Of a DNA stretch of 64,000 bases, positions 41,005 through 50,096 are shown one piece after another. The position numbers and the translations under genes are program-made. The notes below the pieces were generated by a model. It was not told where the DNA came from. It worked only from the letters and a program-made list of their open reading frames with translations, and ran no database searches. This stretch comes from CAZCZZ01 sp964503335. Its GTDB lineage: Bacteria > Verrucomicrobiota > Kiritimatiellia > CAIVKH01. Position 1 is the stretch's first letter. Each line of letters starts with the position of its first letter. The stretch lies in assembly GCA_964503335.1 (NCBI GenBank), contig CAZCZZ010000014.1:1-64000 (forward strand), written 5' to 3'.

Positions 41005-41916
41005 TTAAGGAAGAGAAATTTGTGCGATGGCCGACGGTTCGACGGGATCGATGTTGGTGGCCACGGAGGCAGGCACCAGGACTGTCTCGCCCGCCGACAA
41101 TGTCGCGGGTCCGACCCGGATGGACCCCTTGATGACAAAGATGATCCGGAACGTGTGGAGGTCCGATTCCACACGCGTGGGTTGGCCAATAGCTCTCGTT
41201 TCAAAGTGGAAATGAGGCCAACGCGACGCGTTGAAATTGCCGTTGTCCCACCGGATCACCTTCAGTGCCTGATCCATGTGAACCTCCCGAGGCTGACCAT
41301 CCGCGCCAAGCCGTCCCCAGTCGTGGATCCGGTACGTCGTGTTTGAGTTCTGTTGAACCTCCAACAGCAGGCAGCCGGCACCGATGGCATGTACGCGCCC
41401 GCCGGGCATGAAGATCGTGTCCCCCTCTTTGACGGCCCGTTTGTTCAGGAGGGATTCGAGGTGATTCGTCTTCAAAGCCTCTTTAAATGATGTCGCCGTC
41501 ACACCAGGAACGAATCCATCATAAACGCACGCACCGGGATCGGCTTCCAACACGTGCCACATTTCCGACTTCGCCTCGCCACCATGCATGGCGGCTGCTT
41601 CATCATCGGGATGCACCTGTACGCTGAGCGTATCCCGGGCATCCAGGATCTTGAGTAGAATCGGGAACCTACCGGTTCCCGCACGCGTTCCTGTGAGTGC
41701 GGCGCCAAACGTTGCACAGAGGAACCTAAGAGACCGCCCCTTCAGCGGACCGTTCGCCACGATGCTCATGCCGTCATCGCGGTCGGAAAGCTCCCAGGAC
41801 TCGGCGTAGACACCACTGGATTCCCCACGCGAGTACTTGCGGATGATCCTGTTGCCGCCCCAGACATAGTCCTTATAGACCGGCCTGAATCGCAGTGGAT
41901 AAAGAACTTCGTTCAT
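41005..41916 (-). CDS. manA: Class I mannose-6-phosphate isomerase
   Basis: This 303-residue zinc enzyme interconverts mannose-6-P and fructose-6-P. LLKILDARDTLSVQVHPDDE carries the metal His and the catalytic-site motif, KSEMWHVLEADPGA the next zinc ligands, and FMPGGRVHAIGAGCLLLEVQQNSNTTYRIHDW the typical PMI motif. It is short, as in the B. subtilis ManA/YvyI group. It lies 10 bp after the AsmA-like gene on the same strand. Confidence 0.93.
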   Translation of the reverse strand: MNEVLYPLRFRPVYKDYVWGGNRIIRKYSRGESSGVYAESWELSDRDDGMSIVANGPLKGRSLRFLCATFGAALTGTRAGTGRFPILLKILDARDTLSVQVHPDDEAAAMHGGEAKSEMWHVLEADPGACVYDGFVPGVTATSFKEALKTNHLESLLNKRAVKEGDTIFMPGGRVHAIGAGCLLLEVQQNSNTTYRIHDWGRLGADGQPREVHMDQALKVIRWDNGNFNASRWPHFHFETRAIGQPTRVESDLHTFRIIFVIKGSIRVGPATLSAGETVLVPASVATNIDPVEPSAIAQISLP

Positions 41917-41926
41917 GCGCTGGATG

Positions 41927-42736
41927 CTACTTCTCAGAACCGCCGAGGATTCCGCCCACGCCTTTAATCAAGTCCGCGGCGCCCTTCCCTACAGCCTCAA
42001 CGCCTTCAACTGCAGCGCCGCCGACAGCTTCAACCCCCTCCACAGCCGCTTCGGCCCCCTTGCCGACCAGCTTGCCGGATTCCGAGACGACGGATGTGAC
42101 CGCGCCGAGGATCGTGGAAAGCACCTTGCTGATCACTTCCGTCGGCGTCGCACCACCGGACTCCTTGCCGATGTCCTTCATGGTGATTGTCGGCAGTGGA
42201 AGCGGAACGCCCGCACCGCCGAGGAGCTTCGCGCTCAGAAGAATCTTACCGTCGGCAATGACGATCTCGTCGATCACCACTTTGGTCGCCGACTTCTCCG
42301 CCGGTTCCTCCCCGGCCTTTTCTTCCTTCTTCTCACCGTCCTTGCCCTTGGACATCTGGTCGATCAGCGCCCCGATATTGCTCTTTCCCAGCCCCATCTC
42401 GTAGCTGATCTCCGGAGCGTCGATCTCGATTCGGCGGATATGGATGGTATCGGTCGTCAGCGATTTCGGGTCGAGATCCACGGAAATGCGGCCCAGGCCA
42501 AATGCTTGCTCCGTGTGAAAACCCTCCGGATTGCCGATGACAAGCCCTTCCAGCGTGGCTTTGCCTTGAATCAGTCGGAAGCTGGCGTCTTCGAGCGTGA
42601 CAGGAACCCCCACCACGGAAGGCCCGACGGCGTTGACGCTCTTCTTCACCAGCGATCCAAGGAAGAAGTTGCCTATCAACACGATGGCGATAAGCACAAC
42701 GACAAGGAATCCGGCAAACCACTTGAGCACTTTCAT
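41927..42736 (-). CDS. Membrane-anchored AsmA-like protein with Ala/Gly repeat tail
   Basis: This 269-residue protein has an AAGGAG site before the ATG at 42736 and one N-terminal membrane helix (WFAGFLVVVLIAIVLIG). The following domain, with ATLEGLVIGNPEGF, AFGLGRISVDLDPKSL and TIHIRRIEIDAPEISYE, is of the AsmA/DUF748-like type facing the periplasm. The tail repeats AVEGVEAVG-like units between low-complexity Ala/Gly/Val. AsmA-like proteins bridge membranes and move lipids in other bacteria; here the function is unknown. It precedes manA. Confidence 0.72.
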   Translation of the reverse strand: MKVLKWFAGFLVVVLIAIVLIGNFFLGSLVKKSVNAVGPSVVGVPVTLEDASFRLIQGKATLEGLVIGNPEGFHTEQAFGLGRISVDLDPKSLTTDTIHIRRIEIDAPEISYEMGLGKSNIGALIDQMSKGKDGEKKEEKAGEEPAEKSATKVVIDEIVIADGKILLSAKLLGGAGVPLPLPTITMKDIGKESGGATPTEVISKVLSTILGAVTSVVSESGKLVGKGAEAAVEGVEAVGGAAVEGVEAVGKGAADLIKGVGGILGGSEK

Positions 42737-42864
42737 CAACAGTCTCCTTCTGGGAAAGGAGTTCATATTTTCCGACCCGGGCGTTGAAGGCAAGTGCTCA
42801 TCGATGCCGATTTGACCCTCACCTGAACTCTGGAGTATCGTCCGGGTCCCTTTTGGAACGACTT

Positions 42865-44049
42865 ATGAAATATGTGATCCTCTGTGGCGACGGCATGGGT
42901 GACTACCCCGTCGCGGACCTCGGCAACAAGACCATCCTGCAGGCGGCAGACATTCCGAACATGCGACGCATCGCGGCCGCAGGCGAGGTCCGCATGGTGC
43001 AGACCGTGCCGGAGGAGCTTGCGCCGGGAAGCGATGTGGCCAATCTCGGTCTCCTCGGCTACGACGCCCGCGAGAACTACACGGGTCGCGCACCCATCGA
43101 GGCAGCCGGTGCAGGACTGCCCATGTCGCCGGACGACGTGGCGCTGCGCTGCAACCTGGTCACTGTACGCGACGGACGGATGGAAGACTATTCGGCCGGT
43201 CACATCTCCACCGACGAAGGCCGCGCGATTGTCGCCGACCTGGACAAAGCGCTGGGCAAACCCGGCCTGCGCTTCCACGGTGGCGTCCAGTACCGTCACC
43301 TGATTCTGTGGAACAAGGGACCCGTCAACATTTCCACACAGCCGCCCCACGACATCGCCGGCAAGCCGGTGGCCGATCACCTGCCGTCAGGCGACGGCGC
43401 GGAAGGACTGCGCGCGCTGATGGAAGCTTCCAAACCCATTCTCGCGAACCATCCTGTGAATCGAGCGCGCATCGCCCGCGGCGAAAATCCCGCGACCCAG
43501 ATCTGGCTCTGGGGCCAGGGTCGCGCGATGAAGCTTCAAACGTATCGCGAGAAATTCGGCATGGGCGGCGGCGTCATCTCGGCCGTCGACCTCGTGCGCG
43601 GACTCGGCGTCCTCGCGGGCCTCGAGGCGCCGGTCGTTCCAGGCGCCACCGGATTTCTCGACACCAACTACGAAGGCAAAGTGGCTGCGGGACTCTCGAT
43701 CCTCGACCGCGAGGACTTCGCGTACATCCACATTGAAGCGCCGGATGAGTGCGGACACATCGGCGACTGGCGGAAGAAGAAGCAGGCCATCGAGGACTTT
43801 GATCGTCGCGTCGTGGGCCCTGTCTGGGCCGCCCTTGAAAAGCGTGGAGAGCCTTACCGGCTCGTCGTGACGATGGATCACCGCACACCCGTCGCCATTC
43901 GCGGCCACACCCGGGAACCCGTGCCGATGGCCATGCTCAACGGTCCCGTGGGCGCCGTGACGCGTGAAGCCGCATTCGATGAAACCGTGAAAGACGGCAA
44001 GGCCGAATGCATGTCGTTCACGTGGGTAACGGAGTTGTTGAAGCGATGA
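42865..44049 (+). CDS. apgM: Cofactor-independent phosphoglycerate mutase (ApgM type)
   Basis: This 394-residue enzyme belongs to the alkaline-phosphatase superfamily. It opens with MKYVILCGDGMGDYP, where the Asp-Gly-Met motif binds metal. SDVANLGLLGYD supplies the nucleophile Ser. AYIHIEAPDECGHIGDW and VVTMDHRTPVAIRGHTREPVP supply the remaining Mn ligands. Proteins of this TIGR02535 group interconvert 2- and 3-phosphoglycerate, and some have been proposed as alternative homoserine kinases. The stop overlaps the start of the next gene (ATGA). Confidence 0.93.
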   Translation: MKYVILCGDGMGDYPVADLGNKTILQAADIPNMRRIAAAGEVRMVQTVPEELAPGSDVANLGLLGYDARENYTGRAPIEAAGAGLPMSPDDVALRCNLVTVRDGRMEDYSAGHISTDEGRAIVADLDKALGKPGLRFHGGVQYRHLILWNKGPVNISTQPPHDIAGKPVADHLPSGDGAEGLRALMEASKPILANHPVNRARIARGENPATQIWLWGQGRAMKLQTYREKFGMGGGVISAVDLVRGLGVLAGLEAPVVPGATGFLDTNYEGKVAAGLSILDREDFAYIHIEAPDECGHIGDWRKKKQAIEDFDRRVVGPVWAALEKRGEPYRLVVTMDHRTPVAIRGHTREPVPMAMLNGPVGAVTREAAFDETVKDGKAECMSFTWVTELLKR

Positions 44050-45542
44050 TGGTTTCCGTATTTCTCCTGACCGCAGTATTCCTGCTGCTGCTCAATGCGT
44101 TCTTCGTGTTGGCGGAGTTTTCGGCGGTCAAGATCCGATCAACGCAGATCGATGCGATGGAAGCGGGCGGAATCCGCCGCGCCAAGGCGCTGCGCCACAT
44201 CCATGACCACCTCGACGAGTATCTCTCCGTCTGCCAGGTCGGCATCACGCTCACGAGCATCGGCCTCGGCTTCGTCGGCGAGCCCGCGTTCGCCGGCATG
44301 TTGATTCCGTTTCTCGGCGATACGGCCACGGCGCACTCGATCGCGATCACCATCAGCTACATCGTGGTCTCCGCGCTGCACATCCTCATCGGTGAGCTCG
44401 TCCCCAAGAGCATCGCCATCCGGAAGACAGAACATTCCGCGCTGCTCATTGCGGCGCCGATTCGCTTTTTCCGGATCCTCTTCTATCCGCCCCTGAAGGT
44501 CTTGAACGCGTCCGCCAACCTCATCCTCCGCCTGATGGGCATGCCGGGCGCGGCCAAGGACGAGGCGCATACGGAGACGGAAGTGCGCATCATCCTCGAA
44601 CAGTCGCAGCAGCAGGGATTGATGCCGTTCCGGCGCCTGTTGCTCCTGGAGAACGTTTTCGATTTTGGCGACGTGCGCGTGAAGGATGTCATGCGACCGA
44701 TGAGCGTCGCCAAGGCCCTGTACGCCGATCATCCCTGGGAAGAAACGCGCAATACGATCCTTGCGACGTCCTTCTCGCGTTATCCCCTGTTCGAAGGCAC
44801 CCCGCCCGCCCCCATCGGCATCGTGCACTTGAAGGACCTGCTCTACAAAGACACGCCCTGGCCCGACCCGGTGGACCTCAAAGCCATCGCCCGCAAAGTC
44901 CATACGACATCGTCCGAAACGCTCCTCGAGAACCTGCTCACCGACCTGCGCCGCCGCCGGGCGCAGATGGCGCTGGTCAAGGATCCCGCCCAGAACATCG
45001 TGGGCCTGATCACGATGGAGGACATTGTCGAGCAGTTGGTGGGCGCCATCGAAGATGAGTTCGAGAAGGATGTACCGGTCCGCGTGGGCGATGGGTTGAC
45101 AGAGAGCCGCATCGTGCTCGACCTCCAGGCGGATAGCCCGGTCGATGCGATCAAGGAAATCATCCAACGTTCCACGACCTCGGATCTCACGCTCAGCAAG
45201 CAGCAAATCACCGATGCCGTCCTCGCGCGCGAACGCACGCTGCCGACCTACCTGGGTGAAGGCCTCGCGGTTCCCCACGCGCGACTGGATGGCCTGGCGG
45301 GACCCCTTGTCTTCTTCGCCCGATCCGCCAAAGGCGTCCGCTACGCAAACCCCGAAGAGCGGGCCACCATCTTCTTCCTGATCCTGACCCCGGCCGCGAA
45401 TCCGCGTATGCAGGTCCGCCTCCTCGCCCGCCTCGCCGCCCTGCGCGAGAGCGACTACGTCTGGGACCGGCTCACCAGCGTGAAATCCGCCCAGGAAGCC
45501 GCCGAAGCCATCCGCAGCGGCGACGAGTTGCTTACGATTTGA
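44046..45542 (+). CDS. DUF21/CNNM-type membrane protein with CBS pair and C-terminal PTS EIIA domain
   Basis: This 498-residue protein overlaps the stop of apgM. Residues about 1-190 are a DUF21 (CorC/HlyC-type) membrane domain with LNAFFVLAEFSAVKIRST and SIGLGFVGEPAFA. Residues about 205-335 are a CBS pair (VKDVMRPMSVAK, IVGLITMEDIVEQLVG). The terminal 145 residues are a PTS EIIA type-2 domain, with YLGEGLAVPHARLDG containing the phosphorylatable His. A metal/ion exporter controlled by phosphorylation is implied. The usual C-terminal CorC/HlyC domain is replaced by the EIIA domain. Confidence 0.85.
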   Translation: MMVSVFLLTAVFLLLLNAFFVLAEFSAVKIRSTQIDAMEAGGIRRAKALRHIHDHLDEYLSVCQVGITLTSIGLGFVGEPAFAGMLIPFLGDTATAHSIAITISYIVVSALHILIGELVPKSIAIRKTEHSALLIAAPIRFFRILFYPPLKVLNASANLILRLMGMPGAAKDEAHTETEVRIILEQSQQQGLMPFRRLLLLENVFDFGDVRVKDVMRPMSVAKALYADHPWEETRNTILATSFSRYPLFEGTPPAPIGIVHLKDLLYKDTPWPDPVDLKAIARKVHTTSSETLLENLLTDLRRRRAQMALVKDPAQNIVGLITMEDIVEQLVGAIEDEFEKDVPVRVGDGLTESRIVLDLQADSPVDAIKEIIQRSTTSDLTLSKQQITDAVLARERTLPTYLGEGLAVPHARLDGLAGPLVFFARSAKGVRYANPEERATIFFLILTPAANPRMQVRLLARLAALRESDYVWDRLTSVKSAQEAAEAIRSGDELLTI

Positions 45543-45564
45543 TCCACGCCGGGCCGGATGATGC

Positions 45565-47874
45565 CTACTTCACGGTCGCACGAAAATCCTGGCCGCCGTT
45601 GTTGTCCCAGAGCTCCTTGCCATTGGCGTCCTTGACGGAAACGGCGTAGCGCACTGTAGTGCCAGCCGGGAACTTCCCGAGGTTGAGGTTCCACCAGTCG
45701 TCGTTTCCAACAACGCCCGCCTTAGCCATGCTCACGAGATGCCAGGTCGTTCCGTTGGTCGTGTACACCACCGACGCGGAAACGCCGGCATTCTTCGGCC
45801 AGGTCTGCGTGTTGATCCAGATATTGTCCGCCGCTGTCGCCTGGCCGCTTGCAGGCCAGTTGTACGTCTTGCCGATCCATTGAATCGACGGGGCGGGTGC
45901 AGCCGCCTTGACGATGGCCTTGAAGTTCTGGCCTCCACGGCTGTCCCATCGATACGCGCCGGCATGATCGATCACGGCCACGGCATATTCGACGGTCGAG
46001 CCCGCCGGGAATTTTCCGATGTTAGCATTCCACCAGTCGTTGTTGCCCTGTTCGCCCGCCCGCGTCAGCGGCGCGGCTTCCCACGTCACACGGTTCGTAG
46101 AAAACACAACAAGAGCCGAGCGTCCTGCACCGCGCGGCCAGGACTCGGTGTTGATCCAGACGGTGTTGCTGGCAGTCAAGGCGCCGTTGGTCGGCCAGTG
46201 ATGCGTGTTGCCGACAAACGAGACAGGTACCTCCGGGGCGGGCACATAGATCTGGGACGCGTAGGCGCCCAGTGTCACCGGAAGCGTCTGCGAGACCGTG
46301 ACCGTCGAGATCTGCGAGGGATCGAGCAGGTTGACGTATTTGGTTCCCGTGACGGACTGGGCAGCCGGGAAGCCCGACTGTGGCGCGGAATGCGTATTAA
46401 AGGCCACAATGGCCTCGCGCTGGCCGCTATGGCGGCTGAAGGCGTGAAGGCCCGGGCCGTTCGATGTCTGCCAACGCTGCGTGTAGGTGCCTTGCACGAG
46501 CTGCGGATACGCGGCCCGGATTTCGCCGAGAGACTTCACAAAACGAAACAGGTCGTGCTGCGTGTTGAAATTGTCGCCGAGCGACGGACCCTGCTCAAAC
46601 GCGCCGTCCCACATATCCTCCCGGTTGAAGGGATCGTTGCCGCCGTTGAAGGCCTGCTCGGTTCCATAGTAGAGGCAGGGAACGCCCGGTGATGTGAAGA
46701 GCCACGTCAGCGCGGCCTTGGCACGTCGCGTGTCGCCATTGAAATTCGCCGCGCTCAGGATGCGGGGCCGGTCATGGTTGTCGAGAAAGTTCACCATCTG
46801 GCCGCGGGCCGCGGTGTCATATTGACTCAGCTTGTTCACCTGGTGCGTCAGGTTCGACGTGGCCTTCCCGTACACGAACACATCGTTCACCGTTTCCCAC
46901 CACGGGAAGTTGAGCATCGACTTGAACTTGTCGGGTCCCGTGAACGAGCTGACGAGCGCGTCGTCGCGGCTGAAGACTTCGCCGAACATGAAGAAGTTCG
47001 TCTTGCCCAGCGTCGCGGCATGGTTGCGGATCTGGGTCAGGAAGAACGGCCAGAAGTCCATCTCGACATGCTTCACGGCATCGATGCGGAATCCATCGCA
47101 GTCCGTCGCGGAAATCAGGGCCTTGAAGCTGGTGGCAAGATCGTTCCGCACGCCCCAATCCTCCGTCATCAGGTCGTCCAGCCCTCCGGTCAGATCGCCC
47201 AGCAGGTATTGTTGCGAATCCTCATAGTTATTAATGGCCCCCTTGTTGTGGAAGCGGCTCAGCGTGTTGAAGGGTTCCGCATGGGTCATCCCGCGGTGCC
47301 ACCACATGTCGAAGTAGCCGGCGGGATTGTACACGGCGTTGTTGCCGAACCTGGATGACTGGAGGTCGGCCATGTGGTTCACGACGATGTCCAGGATCAC
47401 GTACAAGCCCTGCTGGTGTGCGTTGAAGACCAGGCTTCGCAACTCAGCCAGACTGCCGAATTGTGACTCGATGCTGTTGAAGTCTGTCGGCAGGTATCCG
47501 TGATACGGGAAGTCACCGTTCGCATCCTCGGCAACATTCCTGTTCACCGGGGATATCCAGATGGCCTTGACGCCCAGTTCCTTGAGGTACGGCAGTTTCT
47601 GTTCGATGCCTTTGAAGTCGCCGCCGTGAACGCGCGATCCGTAGGTCGGATCGTAGTCGCCGCGCGCTCCGTTGTTCGCCGTGTTCCCGTCCGAGAAGCG
47701 ATCCGTCATCAGGTGATAGATGCTCGTCGATCGCCAGTCGGCGGGCGACGGCGTGTACTGGAAATTCGGGTCGTCCGCCTTCCACGAAGGGAGCGTCTGC
47801 CAGGCCGACGCGGTGTGGGCGAGAAGACCAAGCGCCAACGCGCACCATGCCGGAATTCGAAAATGCATTTTCAT
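45565..47874 (-). CDS. Secreted GH13 alpha-amylase with two CBM25-like modules
   Basis: This is a 769-residue exported enzyme (signal MKMHFRIPAWCALALGLLAHTASA). The GH13 barrel has all four conserved regions: LDIVVNH (region I), GFRIDAVKH with nucleophile Asp265, FGEV with acid/base Glu299 and FLDNHDR with Asp368. It hydrolyses alpha-1,4-glucans. After a beta domain come two tandem modules: SFVGNTHHWPTNGALT...WDSRGGQNFKAIV and QWIGKTYNWPASGQAT...WDNNGGQDFRATV, the same as in the propeller proteins. It starts 38 bp after the propeller B stop and shares its promoter. Confidence 0.93.
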   Translation of the reverse strand: MKMHFRIPAWCALALGLLAHTASAWQTLPSWKADDPNFQYTPSPADWRSTSIYHLMTDRFSDGNTANNGARGDYDPTYGSRVHGGDFKGIEQKLPYLKELGVKAIWISPVNRNVAEDANGDFPYHGYLPTDFNSIESQFGSLAELRSLVFNAHQQGLYVILDIVVNHMADLQSSRFGNNAVYNPAGYFDMWWHRGMTHAEPFNTLSRFHNKGAINNYEDSQQYLLGDLTGGLDDLMTEDWGVRNDLATSFKALISATDCDGFRIDAVKHVEMDFWPFFLTQIRNHAATLGKTNFFMFGEVFSRDDALVSSFTGPDKFKSMLNFPWWETVNDVFVYGKATSNLTHQVNKLSQYDTAARGQMVNFLDNHDRPRILSAANFNGDTRRAKAALTWLFTSPGVPCLYYGTEQAFNGGNDPFNREDMWDGAFEQGPSLGDNFNTQHDLFRFVKSLGEIRAAYPQLVQGTYTQRWQTSNGPGLHAFSRHSGQREAIVAFNTHSAPQSGFPAAQSVTGTKYVNLLDPSQISTVTVSQTLPVTLGAYASQIYVPAPEVPVSFVGNTHHWPTNGALTASNTVWINTESWPRGAGRSALVVFSTNRVTWEAAPLTRAGEQGNNDWWNANIGKFPAGSTVEYAVAVIDHAGAYRWDSRGGQNFKAIVKAAAPAPSIQWIGKTYNWPASGQATAADNIWINTQTWPKNAGVSASVVYTTNGTTWHLVSMAKAGVVGNDDWWNLNLGKFPAGTTVRYAVSVKDANGKELWDNNGGQDFRATVK

Positions 47875-47912
47875 ATACCAAGTCCTCGTGACGGCCTGTC
47901 GTGTTTGCAGCC

Positions 47913-50024
47913 CTAATTGACTGCGACGCGATAATCCTGGCCGCCGTTGTTGTCCCACTTCGTCACGCCGTTTCCATCCGTGACGCTCACGGCGTAGCGA
48001 ATGGTTGATCCCGCAGCGAACTTGCCCAGGCTGACGTTCCACCAGTCGTTGTTACCGGCCACGCCAGCCTTGCTGAGCGCCTTGGTCGTCCAGGCCCCGC
48101 CGTTGACTTGATAGACAATCGTGCCGCTGACCCCGGCGCCCTTCGGCCAGGTCTCCGTATTCACCCAGAGCGTTGTCGCGGGTGTCACCTGTCCGTTGGC
48201 CGGGTAGTTGTAGGTGTTGCCGATCCACTGGACCGAGGGAGCAGCCTTCACGATCGCACGGTAGTTCTGGCCGTTGCGGCTGTCCCAGACGTAGTTGCCC
48301 GTGCCATCAATCACCGCCACGGCATACTCAACCGTGGAACCGGCCCGGAAAGCGCCGATGTTCTGGTGCCAGAGATCCTTCGTCGAGACGATGTCATCGG
48401 GAACAAGCTGCGCTACCGACCAGGTCACGCGGTTTGTGGAGTACACAACGATGGCCTGACGGCCCGCGCCTTTCGGCAGGGACGCCGTGTTGACCCAAAG
48501 GCTGTCGCCGGCCTTCAGGGCGCCATTCGTCGGCCAGTGGAAAGTATCACCCACCCACGTCACAGGCTGGGCCGCAATCGTACCCGTCTGGAGGGCCTCG
48601 GGACTCGTGGAGCTGCCCATGTCGAACCCGACCCAAAGCAGGTGCAGTCCCGCATCCGTCGAGATCGCGCGGCTGATCGGACTGAAGCCGAAATTGGAGA
48701 CCACGTTAACCATCGGAATGTCAGAAGAACTCGAGAAGGTCGCCCCATCATCGGTGCTGACCCACGCCTTCTGTTGCGTCCCATAGGCCCCGCCATCGAT
48801 GTACACAATTTCGGCATTCGGGGCTTCGAGCAGGAAACTGCGGTTCGATGAGGCACTGAGCGGAAGCGTGGCGGATGTCCACTGCCCATTGATGAAGCGC
48901 CACACTTTGGCAGGTCCGTTGTTCGGGAAGGCACCCTCGGTCTTGCTCAAGCCGGCATAGGGGATTCCATCCGCCGCGACCAGGAGGCAAGGCGTCGCGG
49001 TGTTGCCGCGCGTGATGTCGTAACCGGAGAGCTGTTGCACGGACCACGTTTCGCCATCGGTGCTCCGGGCCACGATGAATCGTCCCGTGCCGAACATGCG
49101 GCCATCGGTCTCGTCATGCGTGAAGGCGACGGTGAGACTGCCTGAATCCGATGCACCAAGCCGCGCCGTGATCGACCCGAACATGGAGTTTGTCACGGCT
49201 GTGACAAATTGCGGGGCCGACCACGATGCGCCACCATTCGTACTCGAACGAAGCTGAAGCGCCCAGTTCGAGGTTGTGTCGACTGCGAGCAGGTGGAAGT
49301 GACCCATGCGCCCGGGCTCCAGTGCCACGATGTTCGCCGCGCTGGGAATCACAACCGGCTCCGAGAACGTCGCTCCGCCGTCGGAGCTCCGGCACACCTT
49401 GATCGTGCCTGCCTCGTTGTACTGAATAACCACCTGACCGTTATTCGCAGCGATTCGCACGCTGAAGATGCTTGGCGCCACCGTGACCGTCTTGTAGGTC
49501 CAGTTCGTTCCCGCCGCCGATCGTTTCACGGCCTGCAGCGTCGTCCCGTCGTACATCACGCCGTAGATCGTGTCGCCGTCGCCCGCGATATCGGCCATCG
49601 TCGGACACACCGTGCCCCGGTCCCAGTTGACCGACTGGCTCTGCGGAACTTCGAACACGTAGTTCGATCCATTCAAACTGTCGTAGATATGCCGGCTCGA
49701 TCCTTCAAAGCCGTGGAAGTAGTACTTCACCGTCGCGCCACCGGGAAACGCCTGCGCCGGGACGTAACGCCAGAGCGAATTGCCATCCGCGTTCGCCATG
49801 TACGTCATCGGATGCTCGGTCCACACTCCACCATCGACCTGAATCCCTACGGATGCCTGCAAACCGGAATAGTCCTGGTTCATCATGATCATGAACTCGC
49901 CCGGGTTGGCCGGATCGTCATGCCGCTTGAACTGGCCGTAAACGCCCATCCACGTCGGAAACGCAGCGGCCTGGCCAACACTCGCGAGCAAGAGAAGGGC
50001 AAAGACTTTTGAATATCGAATCAC
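47913..50024 (-). CDS. Secreted beta-propeller protein with CBM25-like modules (propeller B)
   Basis: This 703-residue protein starts at GTG 50024, with GGAG 8 nt upstream and a signal peptide (RYSKVFALLLLASVGQAAA). Module order: N-terminal module at about 22-125 (FPTWMGVYGQFKRHD...DSLNGSNYVFEV), BNR-like region with SSDGGATFSEP, STNGGASW, STDGETW and STDDGATF, then two CBM25-like modules (TWVGDTFHWPTNGALK...WDSRNGQNYRAIV and QWIGNTYNYPANGQVT...WDNNGGQDYRVAV). It is a paralogue of propeller A with one extra module. It is the first gene of the operon that contains the amylase. Confidence 0.78.
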   Translation of the reverse strand: MIRYSKVFALLLLASVGQAAAFPTWMGVYGQFKRHDDPANPGEFMIMMNQDYSGLQASVGIQVDGGVWTEHPMTYMANADGNSLWRYVPAQAFPGGATVKYYFHGFEGSSRHIYDSLNGSNYVFEVPQSQSVNWDRGTVCPTMADIAGDGDTIYGVMYDGTTLQAVKRSAAGTNWTYKTVTVAPSIFSVRIAANNGQVVIQYNEAGTIKVCRSSDGGATFSEPVVIPSAANIVALEPGRMGHFHLLAVDTTSNWALQLRSSTNGGASWSAPQFVTAVTNSMFGSITARLGASDSGSLTVAFTHDETDGRMFGTGRFIVARSTDGETWSVQQLSGYDITRGNTATPCLLVAADGIPYAGLSKTEGAFPNNGPAKVWRFINGQWTSATLPLSASSNRSFLLEAPNAEIVYIDGGAYGTQQKAWVSTDDGATFSSSSDIPMVNVVSNFGFSPISRAISTDAGLHLLWVGFDMGSSTSPEALQTGTIAAQPVTWVGDTFHWPTNGALKAGDSLWVNTASLPKGAGRQAIVVYSTNRVTWSVAQLVPDDIVSTKDLWHQNIGAFRAGSTVEYAVAVIDGTGNYVWDSRNGQNYRAIVKAAPSVQWIGNTYNYPANGQVTPATTLWVNTETWPKGAGVSGTIVYQVNGGAWTTKALSKAGVAGNNDWWNVSLGKFAAGSTIRYAVSVTDGNGVTKWDNNGGQDYRVAVN

Positions 50025-50049
50025 AACAGAATCTCCATGTATTGAGCTA

Positions 50050-50063
50050 GTCAAACGATTTAC
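50050..50063 (-). promoter_or_regulatory. LacI-type operator over the start site of propeller B
   Basis: GTCAAACGATTTAC is a CG-centred palindrome of the same form as that at 40900-40913. It is 25 bp from the GTG start and just downstream of the -10. Confidence 0.68.
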
Positions 50064-50068
50064 CTAGA

Positions 50069-50096
50069 AGATTACAGCTTCTGCGCGATCTGTAAA
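50069..50096 (-). promoter_or_regulatory. Sigma-70 promoter of the propeller B-amylase operon
   Basis: Reading minus: -35 TTTACA (50091-50096), 16 bp, -10 TAATCT (50069-50074). It shares the -35 sequence and the spacing with the propeller A promoter. Confidence 0.68.

Noticed and set aside
43387..43908. Long antisense frames over apgM and other GC-rich genes
   Set aside because: They mirror third-position GC of the real gene and have no ribosome site or recognisable domain.
38657..50024. Propeller proteins as true sialidases
   Set aside because: BNR-like motifs occur, but the arginine triad and the FRIP-like motif of sialidases were not seen.
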